From contig CAJUMU010000027.1 in NCBI GenBank assembly GCA_910587675.1, positions 1 to 25,952 on the forward strand: a stretch of 25,952 nucleotides of DNA, written 5' to 3'. The stretch is from an uncultured Alistipes sp. (GTDB taxonomy: Bacteria > Bacteroidota > Bacteroidia > Bacteroidales > Rikenellaceae). A program made the translations under genes and the position numbers. The notes beneath the pieces are model-generated. The model searched no databases and had not been told where the DNA came from. It saw nothing but the letters and a program-made list of their open reading frames with translations. Numbering within the stretch: position 1 is the stretch's first letter; each line of letters begins with the position of its first letter. This document shows positions 11,277-18,995 of this stretch, one piece after another.

Positions 11277-14156
11277 CTAATGCGCCTGCAACCAGTTTTC
11301 GCCCTCGCCCGCGTCGGAGATGAGGGGCACGCGCAGCGAAGCAGCCCCCTCCATCGCCTCGCGGACGATGGCCGTCACGCGGTCGCTCTCCGAGCGGAGC
11401 ATGTCGACTATCACTTCGTCGTGCACTTGCAGGATCATGCGCGAGCGGATCCCCTCCTCGCGGAACCGACGGTCGATCTCTATCATCGCCAGCTTCATTA
11501 TGTCGGCCGCGCTGCCCTGAATGGGCGCGTTGATGGCGTTGCGTTCGGCCACGCCGCGCGCCACGGCGTTGCGCGAGTCGATGTCGCGCAGGATGCGACG
11601 GCGGCCGAATACTGTGGTCACGCAGCCCGTCTCGCGGGCAGCCGCTATCGCCCCGTCCATATACTCCTTCACCTTGGGATACGACGCGAAATAGCCGTCG
11701 ATAAGCTCCTTGGCCTCCTTACGCGGGATATCGAGCCGCTGGCTCAGTCCGAAAGCGGATATGCCGTAAATGATGCCGAAATTGGCCGTCTTGGCCTTGC
11801 GACGCTCGTCGGGCGTCACCTCGTCGATACGTTTGTGAAAGAGCTTGGCGGCCGTGGCGGCATGCACGTCCTCGTCGTGGAGGAACGCCGCGATCAACGA
11901 CTCGTCGCCGCTCAGGTGGGCCATCAGGCGCAGCTCGACCTGACTGTAATCGGCCGAGAGCAGCAGATGGTCGTCGTCGGAGGGGACGAACGCTTCGCGT
12001 ATGCGGCGGCCCATGTCGTCGCGCACGGGTATGTTTTGCAGATTGGGGTTGGTCGACGAGAGGCGTCCCGTGGCCGTGACGGCCTGATTGAACGAGGTGT
12101 GGATGCGCCCCGTCGCGCGGTTGACCAGTTGCGGCAGAGCCTCGACATAGGTCGACAGCAGCTTCTTCACGCCTCGGTACTGCAATATGAGGTCGACGAT
12201 GCGGTGTTTGCCCGCGAAGCCCTGCAAATACTCCTCGTCGGTGCTGAACTGGCGCGTCTTGGTCATCTTGGGCTTCTCGGCGATGCGCATCTTGGCGAAG
12301 AGCACCTCGCCCAACTGACGCGCCGAGTTGATGTTGAGCGTCGGCTCGCCCGCCTCGGCCCGCACCTCGCGCTCCAGCCCGGCGAGACGGGAGTTCAGCT
12401 CCACGGCGTACTCGTCTAACAGCGAGCAGTCGACTTTCACGCCCGCCGTCTCCATGCGCGCCAGAACGTCGATCATGGGCTCCTCGACGCGCGAGTACAG
12501 ATCCGCGAGCCCCGCCTCCTCCAACTCGTGCCACAGCACGTGTTTGAGCCGCAGCGTTATGTCGGCATCCTCGGCGGCGTACTCCTTCACGCTGTGGAGG
12601 TTGACTTGGTCCATCGTGAGCTGCCGCGCGCCGCGTCCGATCAGGGTCTCGATGCGGATGGGCGAGTAGTCGAGGTAGCGTTCGGCCAGATAGTTCATGT
12701 TGTGCCGCGCCTCGGGGTCGAGCAGATAGTGCACGATCATGGTGTCGATCTTGCGGCCGCGCACCTCGATGCCCAGACGCGACAACACCATGATGTCGAA
12801 CTTCATGTTCTGCGCCACCTTGGTTATCCTGTCGTTCTCGAAGAGCGGACGCAGCAGCGCGGCGAACGTATCGCGGTTCTCGGGCGTGAACGACACGTAC
12901 CACGCCTCGTGCGGCCGCACGGCGAGCGAGAGGCCCACGATGCGGTCGTTGAAGATGTCGAATCCCGTGGTCTCGGTGTCGAAGCATATCTCCTTTTCGG
13001 CCGACAGCTCCCCGACCAGCCGCGCCAGCTCCTCGGCCTCGGTCACCAGACGATAGTCGTGGGGCGTGGTGGCCGCCGTGGCGAGAAGCGGCGAATCATC
13101 AGCCGTTTCGAGGGGTGTCCGAAGGCTCTCGGCCGCGAGCGCCTCGACGCTCTGCGGAGTCTCCGCGGGCGCGGCGAAGAGATCGCCCTGACCCGCCAGC
13201 GCGTTCCGCTTGGCCGCCTCCGACTTGGCGCGGGCCATCTCGGCCAACTGCCGCTGCGGATCCTGTCGGGGCGCGTCCGACTCCTCGGCGGGAGCCATAT
13301 TGTAGACGTCGCGCAGGAACGAGGTGAAATCGAGTTCGGCATAGAGCGCCTTCAGCTCGTCGATGTTGGGCGGGCAGATCTCCAGATCGTCGGGCGAGAA
13401 CTCCACGGGCACGTCGGTGCGGATGGTGGTCAGATCCTTGGCCAGTAGCAGGCGGTCGCCCCACGCGGCGATCTTCTCGCCCTGCTTGCCCTTTATCTTG
13501 CCGACGTTGGCGAGGATGTTCTCCACCGCGCCCCACTCGGCCACCAGCTTGCACGCCCCCTTCTCGCCTATGCCCGGGACGCCCGGGATGTTGTCCGACG
13601 CGTCGCCCCACAACGCCAGAATGTCGCGCACCAGAACGGGATCGTCGATGCCGTACTTGGCGCATACGGCCGCGGCGTCGACGATCTCGATGCCGTCGCC
13701 CTTCTGTTTGTAGATGTGGCGGCGCGGCCCCACCAGCTGGCCGTAATCCTTGTCCGGGGTGACCATATATACGTCGTAACCCGCCTCCGAGGCGCGGTAG
13801 GCGAGCGTGCCGATCACGTCGTCGGCCTCGTAACCCTCTACCTCGAACACGGGAATGCGCATGGCTTCGAGCAGACGGCATAGGTAGGGCACCGAGGCTA
13901 TGATATCCTCGGGCGTGGCGGGACGATTGGCCTTGTAGTCGGCGAAACGTTCGCTGCGGAACGACCCGCCTTTGGGATCGAGCGCGACGCCGAGCATGTC
14001 GGGCGACTCGCGCTTCATGATGTCGCGCAGGAACTTGGTGAAGCCGAAGAGGATCGAGGTGTTCATGCCGAAGCGGTTGCGCATCGGACGCCCCATGAAG
14101 GCATAGTAGTACTTGAATACGAGCGCATAGGCGTCGATCAGAAAGAGTCGTTTCAT
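11277..14156 (-). CDS. polA: DNA polymerase I with 5' nuclease and proofreading domains
   Basis: A 959-residue enzyme for Okazaki fragment maturation and repair synthesis. The 5'-nuclease domain spans about 1-290 (MKRLFLIDAYALVFKYYYAF, then GYEADDVIGTLA, TPDKDYGQLV and GDASDNIPGVPGIGEKGA). A low-complexity Ala/Gln/Glu linker (about 290-365) contains QGDLF (323-327), a match to the sliding-clamp-binding pattern. The 3'-5' exonuclease residues are present: Asp393 and Glu395 in CFDTETTG, Asp in NMKFDIMVL and Tyr/Asp in YAAEDADITLRL, so proofreading should be active. Polymerase motifs A (DYSQVELR), B (RRKAKTANFGIIYG) and C (VHDEV) are intact. Start at 14156 is standard. No TAnnTTTG box is seen upstream; the leader has two strong hairpins, and transcription may come from queD. 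Confidence 0.97.
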   Translation of the reverse strand: MKRLFLIDAYALVFKYYYAFMGRPMRNRFGMNTSILFGFTKFLRDIMKRESPDMLGVALDPKGGSFRSERFADYKANRPATPEDIIASVPYLCRLLEAMRIPVFEVEGYEADDVIGTLAYRASEAGYDVYMVTPDKDYGQLVGPRRHIYKQKGDGIEIVDAAAVCAKYGIDDPVLVRDILALWGDASDNIPGVPGIGEKGACKLVAEWGAVENILANVGKIKGKQGEKIAAWGDRLLLAKDLTTIRTDVPVEFSPDDLEICPPNIDELKALYAELDFTSFLRDVYNMAPAEESDAPRQDPQRQLAEMARAKSEAAKRNALAGQGDLFAAPAETPQSVEALAAESLRTPLETADDSPLLATAATTPHDYRLVTEAEELARLVGELSAEKEICFDTETTGFDIFNDRIVGLSLAVRPHEAWYVSFTPENRDTFAALLRPLFENDRITKVAQNMKFDIMVLSRLGIEVRGRKIDTMIVHYLLDPEARHNMNYLAERYLDYSPIRIETLIGRGARQLTMDQVNLHSVKEYAAEDADITLRLKHVLWHELEEAGLADLYSRVEEPMIDVLARMETAGVKVDCSLLDEYAVELNSRLAGLEREVRAEAGEPTLNINSARQLGEVLFAKMRIAEKPKMTKTRQFSTDEEYLQGFAGKHRIVDLILQYRGVKKLLSTYVEALPQLVNRATGRIHTSFNQAVTATGRLSSTNPNLQNIPVRDDMGRRIREAFVPSDDDHLLLSADYSQVELRLMAHLSGDESLIAAFLHDEDVHAATAAKLFHKRIDEVTPDERRKAKTANFGIIYGISAFGLSQRLDIPRKEAKELIDGYFASYPKVKEYMDGAIAAARETGCVTTVFGRRRILRDIDSRNAVARGVAERNAINAPIQGSAADIMKLAMIEIDRRFREEGIRSRMILQVHDEVIVDMLRSESDRVTAIVREAMEGAASLRVPLISDAGEGENWLQAH

Positions 14157-14197
14157 ATCGGGTGCGGGGTTTGTTTTCTTAAGGTGTTTGCAGATTC

Positions 14198-14265
14198 GTA
14201 ATGCCGTCAGGCATTACTATCCTCGGCGGCTCGCGCTTCGCGCGACCCCCGCAGCCGCCGAGGAT
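14198..14265. other. Two perfect hairpins in the queD-polA gap
   Basis: GTAATGCC-GTCA-GGCATTAC (14198-14217) is followed at once by a larger cruciform: ATCCTCGGCGGCT (14219-14231) pairs with AGCCGCCGAGGAT (14253-14265), enclosing a third stem TCGCGC-TTC-GCGCGA (14231-14245). All arms are perfect. They lie in the 152-base gap between queD and polA, 42 bases before the polA ATG. No T-run follows on either strand, so this looks more like an RNA structure or repeat element than a terminator. Confidence 0.6.
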
Positions 14266-14308
14266 AAGTGCGCGAAGGGGATGCGAGGGCGAAACGGACG
14301 GCGTTCCG

Positions 14309-14761
14309 TCAAAAATTATCTTCGGCGAACCACTCGGCGAACGACGACGCCGTTTCGTGCAGACGCAGCGAGTAGAGCTCCACTTCGTCGGGCAGCGACT
14401 CCAGAAGCCGCTCGGCGAAGTCGGCCAGCATGTTTTCGCACGTGGGCTGGTAGTCGACCAAGACGATGTTGGAGTAGCGGTCGGCCAGCATGTCGCGCAG
14501 CTGCACGCCCTGCTCCGAGCGTCGCACCACGAAAGCGTGGTCGAATCGCGAGACGATCTGTTCGTTGACGATCCTTTTCAGCGATCCGAAATCCATCACC
14601 ATCCCCTGCTTGGGGTCGTACGGATCGGCCGAGGGTTCGCCCTTGATCGTGACGAACAGTCGGTAGGAGTGGCCGTGTATCTCGCGGCATGCGCCGTCGT
14701 AACCTTCGAGCGAGTGTGCCGCTTCGAACGAAAACTCTTTTGTAAGTCGGATCGTTGCCAT
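14309..14761 (-). CDS. queD: 6-carboxy-5,6,7,8-tetrahydropterin synthase
   Basis: A 150-residue T-fold enzyme that makes 6-carboxytetrahydropterin from dihydroneopterin triphosphate on the path to queuosine and other 7-deazaguanines. Zinc ligands are the His of FEAAHSLEGY and the pair in IHGHSY; the catalytic Cys lies just before them in GACREIHGHSY. DFGSLKRIV, FDHAF and PTCENMLADF are further family marks. The long open frame upstream of the start is only chance overlap with the M13 gene region. An ATG two codons earlier (14767) is equally possible; both follow a -7 box at 14795. The other queuosine genes are not in the window. The homologous mammalian-type pterin synthase function cannot be excluded, but CxxxHGH favours QueD. 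Confidence 0.9.
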   Translation of the reverse strand: MATIRLTKEFSFEAAHSLEGYDGACREIHGHSYRLFVTIKGEPSADPYDPKQGMVMDFGSLKRIVNEQIVSRFDHAFVVRRSEQGVQLRDMLADRYSNIVLVDYQPTCENMLADFAERLLESLPDEVELYSLRLHETASSFAEWFAEDNF

Positions 14762-14794
14762 AATCATCGTGTTCGGCGCATTGGGGCCGTTGCG

Positions 14795-14802
14795 CAAAGT
14801 TA
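14795..14802 (-). promoter_or_regulatory. Promoter -7 box for queD
   Basis: On the minus strand this is TAACTTTG, a perfect TAnnTTTG, 33 bases before the start at 14761. An identical box serves lysS (21640-21647). No clear -33 TTTG is seen. Confidence 0.6.
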
Positions 14803-14879
14803 ATGTTTTTTTCGGGTCGCGCCCCACGACGCGACAAAAAACGACATTTCGGCCCCGCGCCGCATACGGCAGCGCGGAC

Positions 14880-14909
14880 AAAAAAAGCCGCCCCGCAAAG
14901 CGGGACGGC
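14880..14909 (-). terminator. Intrinsic terminator after the M13 peptidase gene
   Basis: On the minus strand, GCCGTCCCGC pairs with GCGGGGCGGC (one G-T pair) across a TTT loop and is followed by seven T. It begins 22 bases after the peptidase stop. Confidence 0.92.
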
Positions 14910-14931
14910 ACGGTTTCCGTCGGCAAACGCA

Positions 14932-16962
14932 TTACCATATTATTATTCGCTCGGCCTCGGGGCGGAACATGGCGCCCTGCTCGATATCGAATGCCTCGAG
15001 GAAGCTGTCGATGTTGCGCAGCGTGACGTTCACGCGGTTCTTGCCTAAAGAGTGCACGTCGATCTTGGTGAGACGCGCGATCTCCTCGTCGCGGATGTTC
15101 TGGCCCCACAGCGTGGCGTAGGCCAGATAGAAACGCTTGTCGGCGCTCAGCCCGTCGACGGGCTCGGGCTCGTTGCCCGCCAGCGAGTTGCGCAGAGCCG
15201 TATAGGCCACGCGCAGACCGCCCTGATCGGCGATGTTCTCGCCCAGCGACAGCTTGCCGTCGGCGTACAGAGCCGCGCGCTCGCCCTCGGCGGGCAGCAC
15301 CTCCACGGCGTCGAACTGCTCCACCAGCTTCTCGGTCTTGGCCTTGAACGCGGCGGCATCCTCGTCGGTCCACCAGTTGTTCATATTGCCGTCCTTGTCG
15401 AACTGACGGCCCTGATCGTCGAATCCGTGCGTCATCTCGTGGCCTATGACCACTCCGATAGCACCGTAATTCACCGCGTCGTCGGCATCCGAGTTATAGA
15501 ACGGCGGCTGGAGGATCGCCGCGGGGAAACAGATCTCGTTGGTGGTGGGGTTATAGTAGGCGTTCACCGTCTGCGGGGTCATGAACCACTCGTCACGGTC
15601 GACCTCCTTGCCGAGCTTCGACATGTTGTCGCGGTTATACCACTCGTTGGCGCGCTTCAGGTTCTCCCAGTACGACACCGAGGGGTCGATCTCAAGCGAC
15701 GAGTAATCCTTCCACTTGTCGGGGTAGCCGATCTTCACGGTGAAGGCCGCCAGCTTCTCGCGCGCCTTGGCCTTGGTGGCGTCCGACATCCAGTCGAGCG
15801 CGTCGATATGCTCGCCGAGGGCCGTTTGCAGATTCCTGACCAATTCGGTCATGCGCTGCTTGTCGCTCTCGGGGAAATACTTGCCCACATAGATCTCGCC
15901 CACGGCCTCGCCCAGCAATCCGTTCGGGACGTTCATGGCGCGTTTCCATCGCGGACGCATCTCCTGCTGGCCCGACATCTTGCGGCCGAAGAAGTCGAAG
16001 TAGGCGGCATATATGTCGTCGCTCAGATAGGGCGCGGCGCTCGAGAGATAGTTGGCGACCAGATAGGTGCCGATCGTCGCGGGCGATTCGCTCTTCACGA
16101 GGGCGTTAACCGCGTCGAGCGTCGCGGGCTGGCCCACGATGAGGGTCTCGAAATCGCCGATGCCCATGCCCTTGAAATAGACGTCCCAGTCGATGGCGTC
16201 GTAACGCTTCACGAAGTCGGCGCGGCTCATGGGGTTGTAATTCGACGCTATGTCGCGCAGCTCGACGTTCGAGCGGAACGCCTCGGCCATCTTGGTCTCG
16301 AACGCCAGCACCGAAGCGGCCGCCTCGGCGGGGTTCTCCATGCCGCAGAGGGTGAAGGCCTCGGTGAGCCACTTCACGTAACCCTCGCGCTTGTCGGCGT
16401 TCTCGGCGTCGAGATAGTAGTCGCGGTTGCCCATGCCCAGTCCCGACTGCTCGACATAGAGGGCGTTCATGTCGCTGTTCATCAGATCGGCGCCCACGCC
16501 CGTGCCGAACAGAGGATTGCCCGCATGGGTATGTATGTCGGCCAGCAGGGTCGAAAGACTCTCCTTGCCCTCGGCGGCCATGATGGCGGCCAGATCGGCC
16601 TCGACGGGAGTCAGAGCCTCGGCGTTGAGACGCGTCGAATCGAGTCCCATGGTGTAGAGGTCGGCGATTTTCTGCTCGACGCTGCCTTTCTCGGCCTCGG
16701 TCTTGGTCATCTCGGCGAAGAGATCGTTGATACGCACCTCGTTGTTCTCGCGCAGAGCGTCGAATGTGCCGTAACGGGCAAACTCGGGCTTGAGCGGATT
16801 CTTTTTCTGCCATCCGCCCGTGGCGTATTGATAAAAGTCCTCGTTCGGCGCCGTCGTCTCGTCGAAATTCGAACGGTCGATGGCGGGAACGGATGCCGTC
16901 TTCTTCTGATCGCAACCGGTCATAATCGCAATAGTGGATAAAAATAAAATCAATCGTTTCAT
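14932..16962 (-). CDS. pepO: M13-family zinc metallopeptidase, lipoprotein
   Basis: A 676-residue neprilysin-like endopeptidase that cuts small peptides outside the inner membrane. The start at 16962 gives a lipoprotein signal MKRLILFLSTIAIMTGC with lipid-modified Cys17; an open frame running further upstream would cross the R2 repeat and is rejected. The N-terminal M13 domain spans about 30-420. The catalytic domain has NAYYNPTTNEICFPAAILQPPFY (substrate backbone binding), HEMTH (508-512, two zinc His and the catalytic Glu) and GENIAD with the third zinc ligand Glu575. The C-terminus ends in an aromatic Trp, as is common in this family. Length is typical. The gene symbol is by family likeness only. 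A terminator follows; no clear -7 box was found upstream, where R2 copy c lies. Confidence 0.93.
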   Translation of the reverse strand: MKRLILFLSTIAIMTGCDQKKTASVPAIDRSNFDETTAPNEDFYQYATGGWQKKNPLKPEFARYGTFDALRENNEVRINDLFAEMTKTEAEKGSVEQKIADLYTMGLDSTRLNAEALTPVEADLAAIMAAEGKESLSTLLADIHTHAGNPLFGTGVGADLMNSDMNALYVEQSGLGMGNRDYYLDAENADKREGYVKWLTEAFTLCGMENPAEAAASVLAFETKMAEAFRSNVELRDIASNYNPMSRADFVKRYDAIDWDVYFKGMGIGDFETLIVGQPATLDAVNALVKSESPATIGTYLVANYLSSAAPYLSDDIYAAYFDFFGRKMSGQQEMRPRWKRAMNVPNGLLGEAVGEIYVGKYFPESDKQRMTELVRNLQTALGEHIDALDWMSDATKAKAREKLAAFTVKIGYPDKWKDYSSLEIDPSVSYWENLKRANEWYNRDNMSKLGKEVDRDEWFMTPQTVNAYYNPTTNEICFPAAILQPPFYNSDADDAVNYGAIGVVIGHEMTHGFDDQGRQFDKDGNMNNWWTDEDAAAFKAKTEKLVEQFDAVEVLPAEGERAALYADGKLSLGENIADQGGLRVAYTALRNSLAGNEPEPVDGLSADKRFYLAYATLWGQNIRDEEIARLTKIDVHSLGKNRVNVTLRNIDSFLEAFDIEQGAMFRPEAERIIIW

Positions 16963-17014
16963 ATCTTTTTCGGTTTCTGAATCCATTCGTAAAAACAGGT
17001 TTCGGACCGCTGCC

Positions 17015-17110
17015 CCGACATTGCGGGGCAATGTCGGCAGTTCGCCGCCACCCCGCGCGGCGGACTGCAACTCGCCCGAAGGCTCGTGCCGCCCTCCGCT
17101 GTCGGCGAAC
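17015..17110 (+). repeat. R2 repeat copy c with 5' hairpin
   Basis: Hairpin CCGACATTGC-GGG-GCAATGTCGG (17015-17037), then the R2 body from GTTCGCCG (17040) through GGCGGACTGCAACTCG to CGGCGAAC (17103-17110). Relative to copy a the hairpin has changed C to T in one arm and G to A in the other (GACATCGC/GCGATGTC versus GACATTGC/GCAATGTC), keeping the pair. It lies upstream of the M13 peptidase gene. Confidence 0.8.
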
Positions 17111-17186
17111 AGCCGACCCGGCGCACCCTTTTACGAACGGATATTTTCTGTTTTAATTGTCTCGTCGGGTTTCGCGGTTTCGGGGC

Positions 17187-17217
17187 AAAAAAAGGGCCGA
17201 GTCTCTTTTCGGCCCTT
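17187..17217 (-). terminator. Intrinsic terminator for pgk
   Basis: On the minus strand AAGGGCCGA (from 17217) pairs with TCGGCCCTT (to 17192), followed by a run of seven T (17193-17187). It lies about 150 bases beyond the pgk stop, after an R3 repeat, so the repeat would be in the pgk 3' untranslated region. Confidence 0.85.
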
Positions 17218-17257
17218 GATTTCGCCGCCGAAGCGGGAGTTTTCTGTATTTCATGCT

Positions 17258-17358
17258 CTTTTCGGGCGACTTTTCATGCGGGCCGCAGCCTCGCCCCGCG
17301 AAGGCCCGCAACTCGTTCTATACTCGTTTGCGGTCTTCGCAGGCTGCCGCCCGAAAAG
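17258..17358 (+). repeat. R3 repeat copy c with 11-bp flanking inverted repeat
   Basis: The R3 body (CGGGCCGCAGCCTCG from 17279, GGCCCGCAACTCG, then a CTCG..TTTGCGG..TTCGCAGGC end) is framed by a perfect 11-bp inverted repeat, CTTTTCGGGCG (17258-17268) and CGCCCGAAAAG (17348-17358). Unlike the other copies it has no separate small hairpin before it; the flanking repeat may replace it. It lies between pgk and its terminator. Confidence 0.75.
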
Positions 17359-17369
17359 GGATCTGCGTG

Positions 17370-18632
17370 CTACTTGCGGATAGCGGCCACGCCCGGCAAC
17401 TCCTTGCCCTCCATGTACTCGAGCAGCGCGCCGCCGCCCGTCGACACGTACGACACCTTGTCGGCCAAGCCGAACTTGTTGATGCAGGCGACCGAATCGC
17501 CGCCGCCGATGAGCGAGAACGCACCGTTGGCGGTAGCGTCGGCGATGGCCTCGGCCACGGCTTTCGAGCCCGTCGCGAACTTGTCGATCTCGAACACGCC
17601 CACGGGGCCGTTCCAGAGGATGGTCTTGCAGTCGAGAATCTCCTCGCGGAAGAGCTTCTTGCCCTGCTCGCCGATGTCGACGCCCTCCCACTCGTCGGGG
17701 ATGTTGTTGGCGGCAGCCTCGGCGGTGTTGGCGTCGGCCGAGAAGTCGTCGGCTATGAGCGCGTCGGGCGAGGTGACGATCTTGATGCCCTTCTCCTCGG
17801 CTTTCTTGAGAATCTCCAGAGCCACGGGGAACATGTCGGGCTCGCAGATCGACTTGCCGACCTTGCCGCCCTGCGCGCCTGCGAAGGTGTAGGTCATGCC
17901 GCCGCCGATGATGATCTTGTCGCACTTCTCCATCAGCTTCTCGATGATGGTGATCTTGGTCGACACCTTCGAACCGCCCACGATGGCGACGAAGGGACGC
18001 TGCGGGTTCTGCATCACGCCGTCGATGGCCTTCAACTCGTTCTCCATCACGTAGCCGAACATCTTGTCGTGGGGGAAGTAGTCGGCGATCAGCGCGGTCG
18101 ACGAGTGCGCGCGGTGCGCGGTGCCGAACGCGTCGTTGATGTAGCAGTCGGCGTACGAAGCCAGCTTCTTCACGAACTCCTTCTGCGGACCCTCTTTCAG
18201 GGCCTTCTTGGCCGCTTTCTTCTCCTCGTCGGTGGCGTCCTCGGCCAAACCGCGGGGCTTGCCCTCCTCCTCGGCGTAGAAACGCAGGTTTTCGAGCAGC
18301 ATCACCTCGCCCGCCTTGAGGTTCTTGGCCATTTCGGCGGCCTTCTCGCCCATGCAGTCGCCGGCGAACATCACCTTGCGGCCCAGACGAGCCTCGATGG
18401 CGGGGATGATCTGCTCTAACGAGAACTTGGGATCGGGATTCTTCTTGGGACGGCCCAGATGCGACATGAGGATTACGGCTCCTCCCTTTTCGAGCACCTT
18501 CTTGATGGTGGGGATGGCGGCGCGGATGCGCGTGTCGTCGGTTACCTGACCCTCTGCGTTGAGAGGCACGTTGAAGTCAACGCGGATGATCGCACGTTTG
18601 CCCGTGAAATCATAATTGTCGATTGCGAACAT
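17370..18632 (-). CDS. pgk: Phosphoglycerate kinase
   Basis: A 420-residue monomeric glycolytic enzyme that makes ATP from ADP and 1,3-bisphosphoglycerate. RVDFNVPL (17-24), DDTRIRAAIPTI and SHLGRPK form the substrate-binding N-lobe. The nucleotide lobe has GGSKVSTKI, GGGMTYTFA, LWNGPVGVFE and the C-terminal GGGDSVACINKFG..STGGGALLEYMEGKELPG. A charged insert of about 20 residues after ENLRFYAEEEGKPRG (LAEDATDEEKKAAKKALKEGPQKEF) is, as far as I recall, normal in Bacteroidetes. The promoter is formed by an R1 unit (18710-18741). tpiA and mdh, also central carbon genes, lie 5-7 kb away in separate transcripts. The start is the standard one. Confidence 0.97.
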   Translation of the reverse strand: MFAIDNYDFTGKRAIIRVDFNVPLNAEGQVTDDTRIRAAIPTIKKVLEKGGAVILMSHLGRPKKNPDPKFSLEQIIPAIEARLGRKVMFAGDCMGEKAAEMAKNLKAGEVMLLENLRFYAEEEGKPRGLAEDATDEEKKAAKKALKEGPQKEFVKKLASYADCYINDAFGTAHRAHSSTALIADYFPHDKMFGYVMENELKAIDGVMQNPQRPFVAIVGGSKVSTKITIIEKLMEKCDKIIIGGGMTYTFAGAQGGKVGKSICEPDMFPVALEILKKAEEKGIKIVTSPDALIADDFSADANTAEAAANNIPDEWEGVDIGEQGKKLFREEILDCKTILWNGPVGVFEIDKFATGSKAVAEAIADATANGAFSLIGGGDSVACINKFGLADKVSYVSTGGGALLEYMEGKELPGVAAIRK

Positions 18633-18709
18633 AGCTCTAAGATTTTATGTATATATTAATATGTAACTATCCGTTTGCATTGTGCGCCGCAAGGCGCGTT
18701 CCGTACGGG

Positions 18710-18741
18710 CAAAGATACGTATAAGCGAGGGCAAAAACAAG
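18710..18741 (-). promoter_or_regulatory. Promoter for pgk, in the last R1 unit
   Basis: On the minus strand: CTTG (18741-18738), a 20-base spacer, then TATCTTTG (18717-18710), a good Bacteroidetes promoter. The -7 box is followed by CCCGT, exactly as at 562-573 for the FNT channel gene. The start codon lies 77 bases further on. Confidence 0.75.
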
Positions 18742-18868
18742 TTTACTTGTATTTTGCCGAGCGAAAGTATCTAAGGCGCAGCCAAAAGTACGATTAAGCC
18801 GAGGGCAAAAGCAAATTTATTTGCGGTTTTGCCGAGGCGGAGTACTTAAGGCGCAGCCAAAGATACTG
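18710..18868 (-). repeat. R1 locus 3: two units and a partial, pointing at pgk
   Basis: Read on the minus strand, promoter-like boxes recur at 18865-18858 (TATCTTTG), 18790-18783 (TACTTTTG) and 18717-18710 (TATCTTTG), spaced 75 and 73. The middle unit is close to the 276-570 units. The gene-proximal unit has a different central stem (ACAAGT-AA-ACTTGT instead of GCAAAT-AA-ATTTGC), with both arms changed together. The array fills most of the pgk-pcrA gap (18633-18995). Confidence 0.85.
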
Positions 18869-18929
18869 AAAAATTTCATTATCCTAACGTTATTCTTCGG
18901 CCTATGCGCTCACTTTCGCGATTATTCCC

Positions 18930-18937
18930 TAATTTTG
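18930..18937 (+). promoter_or_regulatory. Promoter -7 box for the PcrA-type helicase
   Basis: TAATTTTG fits TAnnTTTG and lies 58 bases before the ATG at 18996. The -33 region shows no clean TTTG. Confidence 0.5.
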
Positions 18938-18995
18938 CGCTTGCATGCGCGGCGGATCGTCGCCGCCGCGTCCGAAACTTACCTGACAGAGACTT

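Noticed and set aside
16963..17070. N-terminal extension of the M13 peptidase
   Set aside because: It would translate the R2 repeat and hide the lipoprotein signal that begins at 16962.
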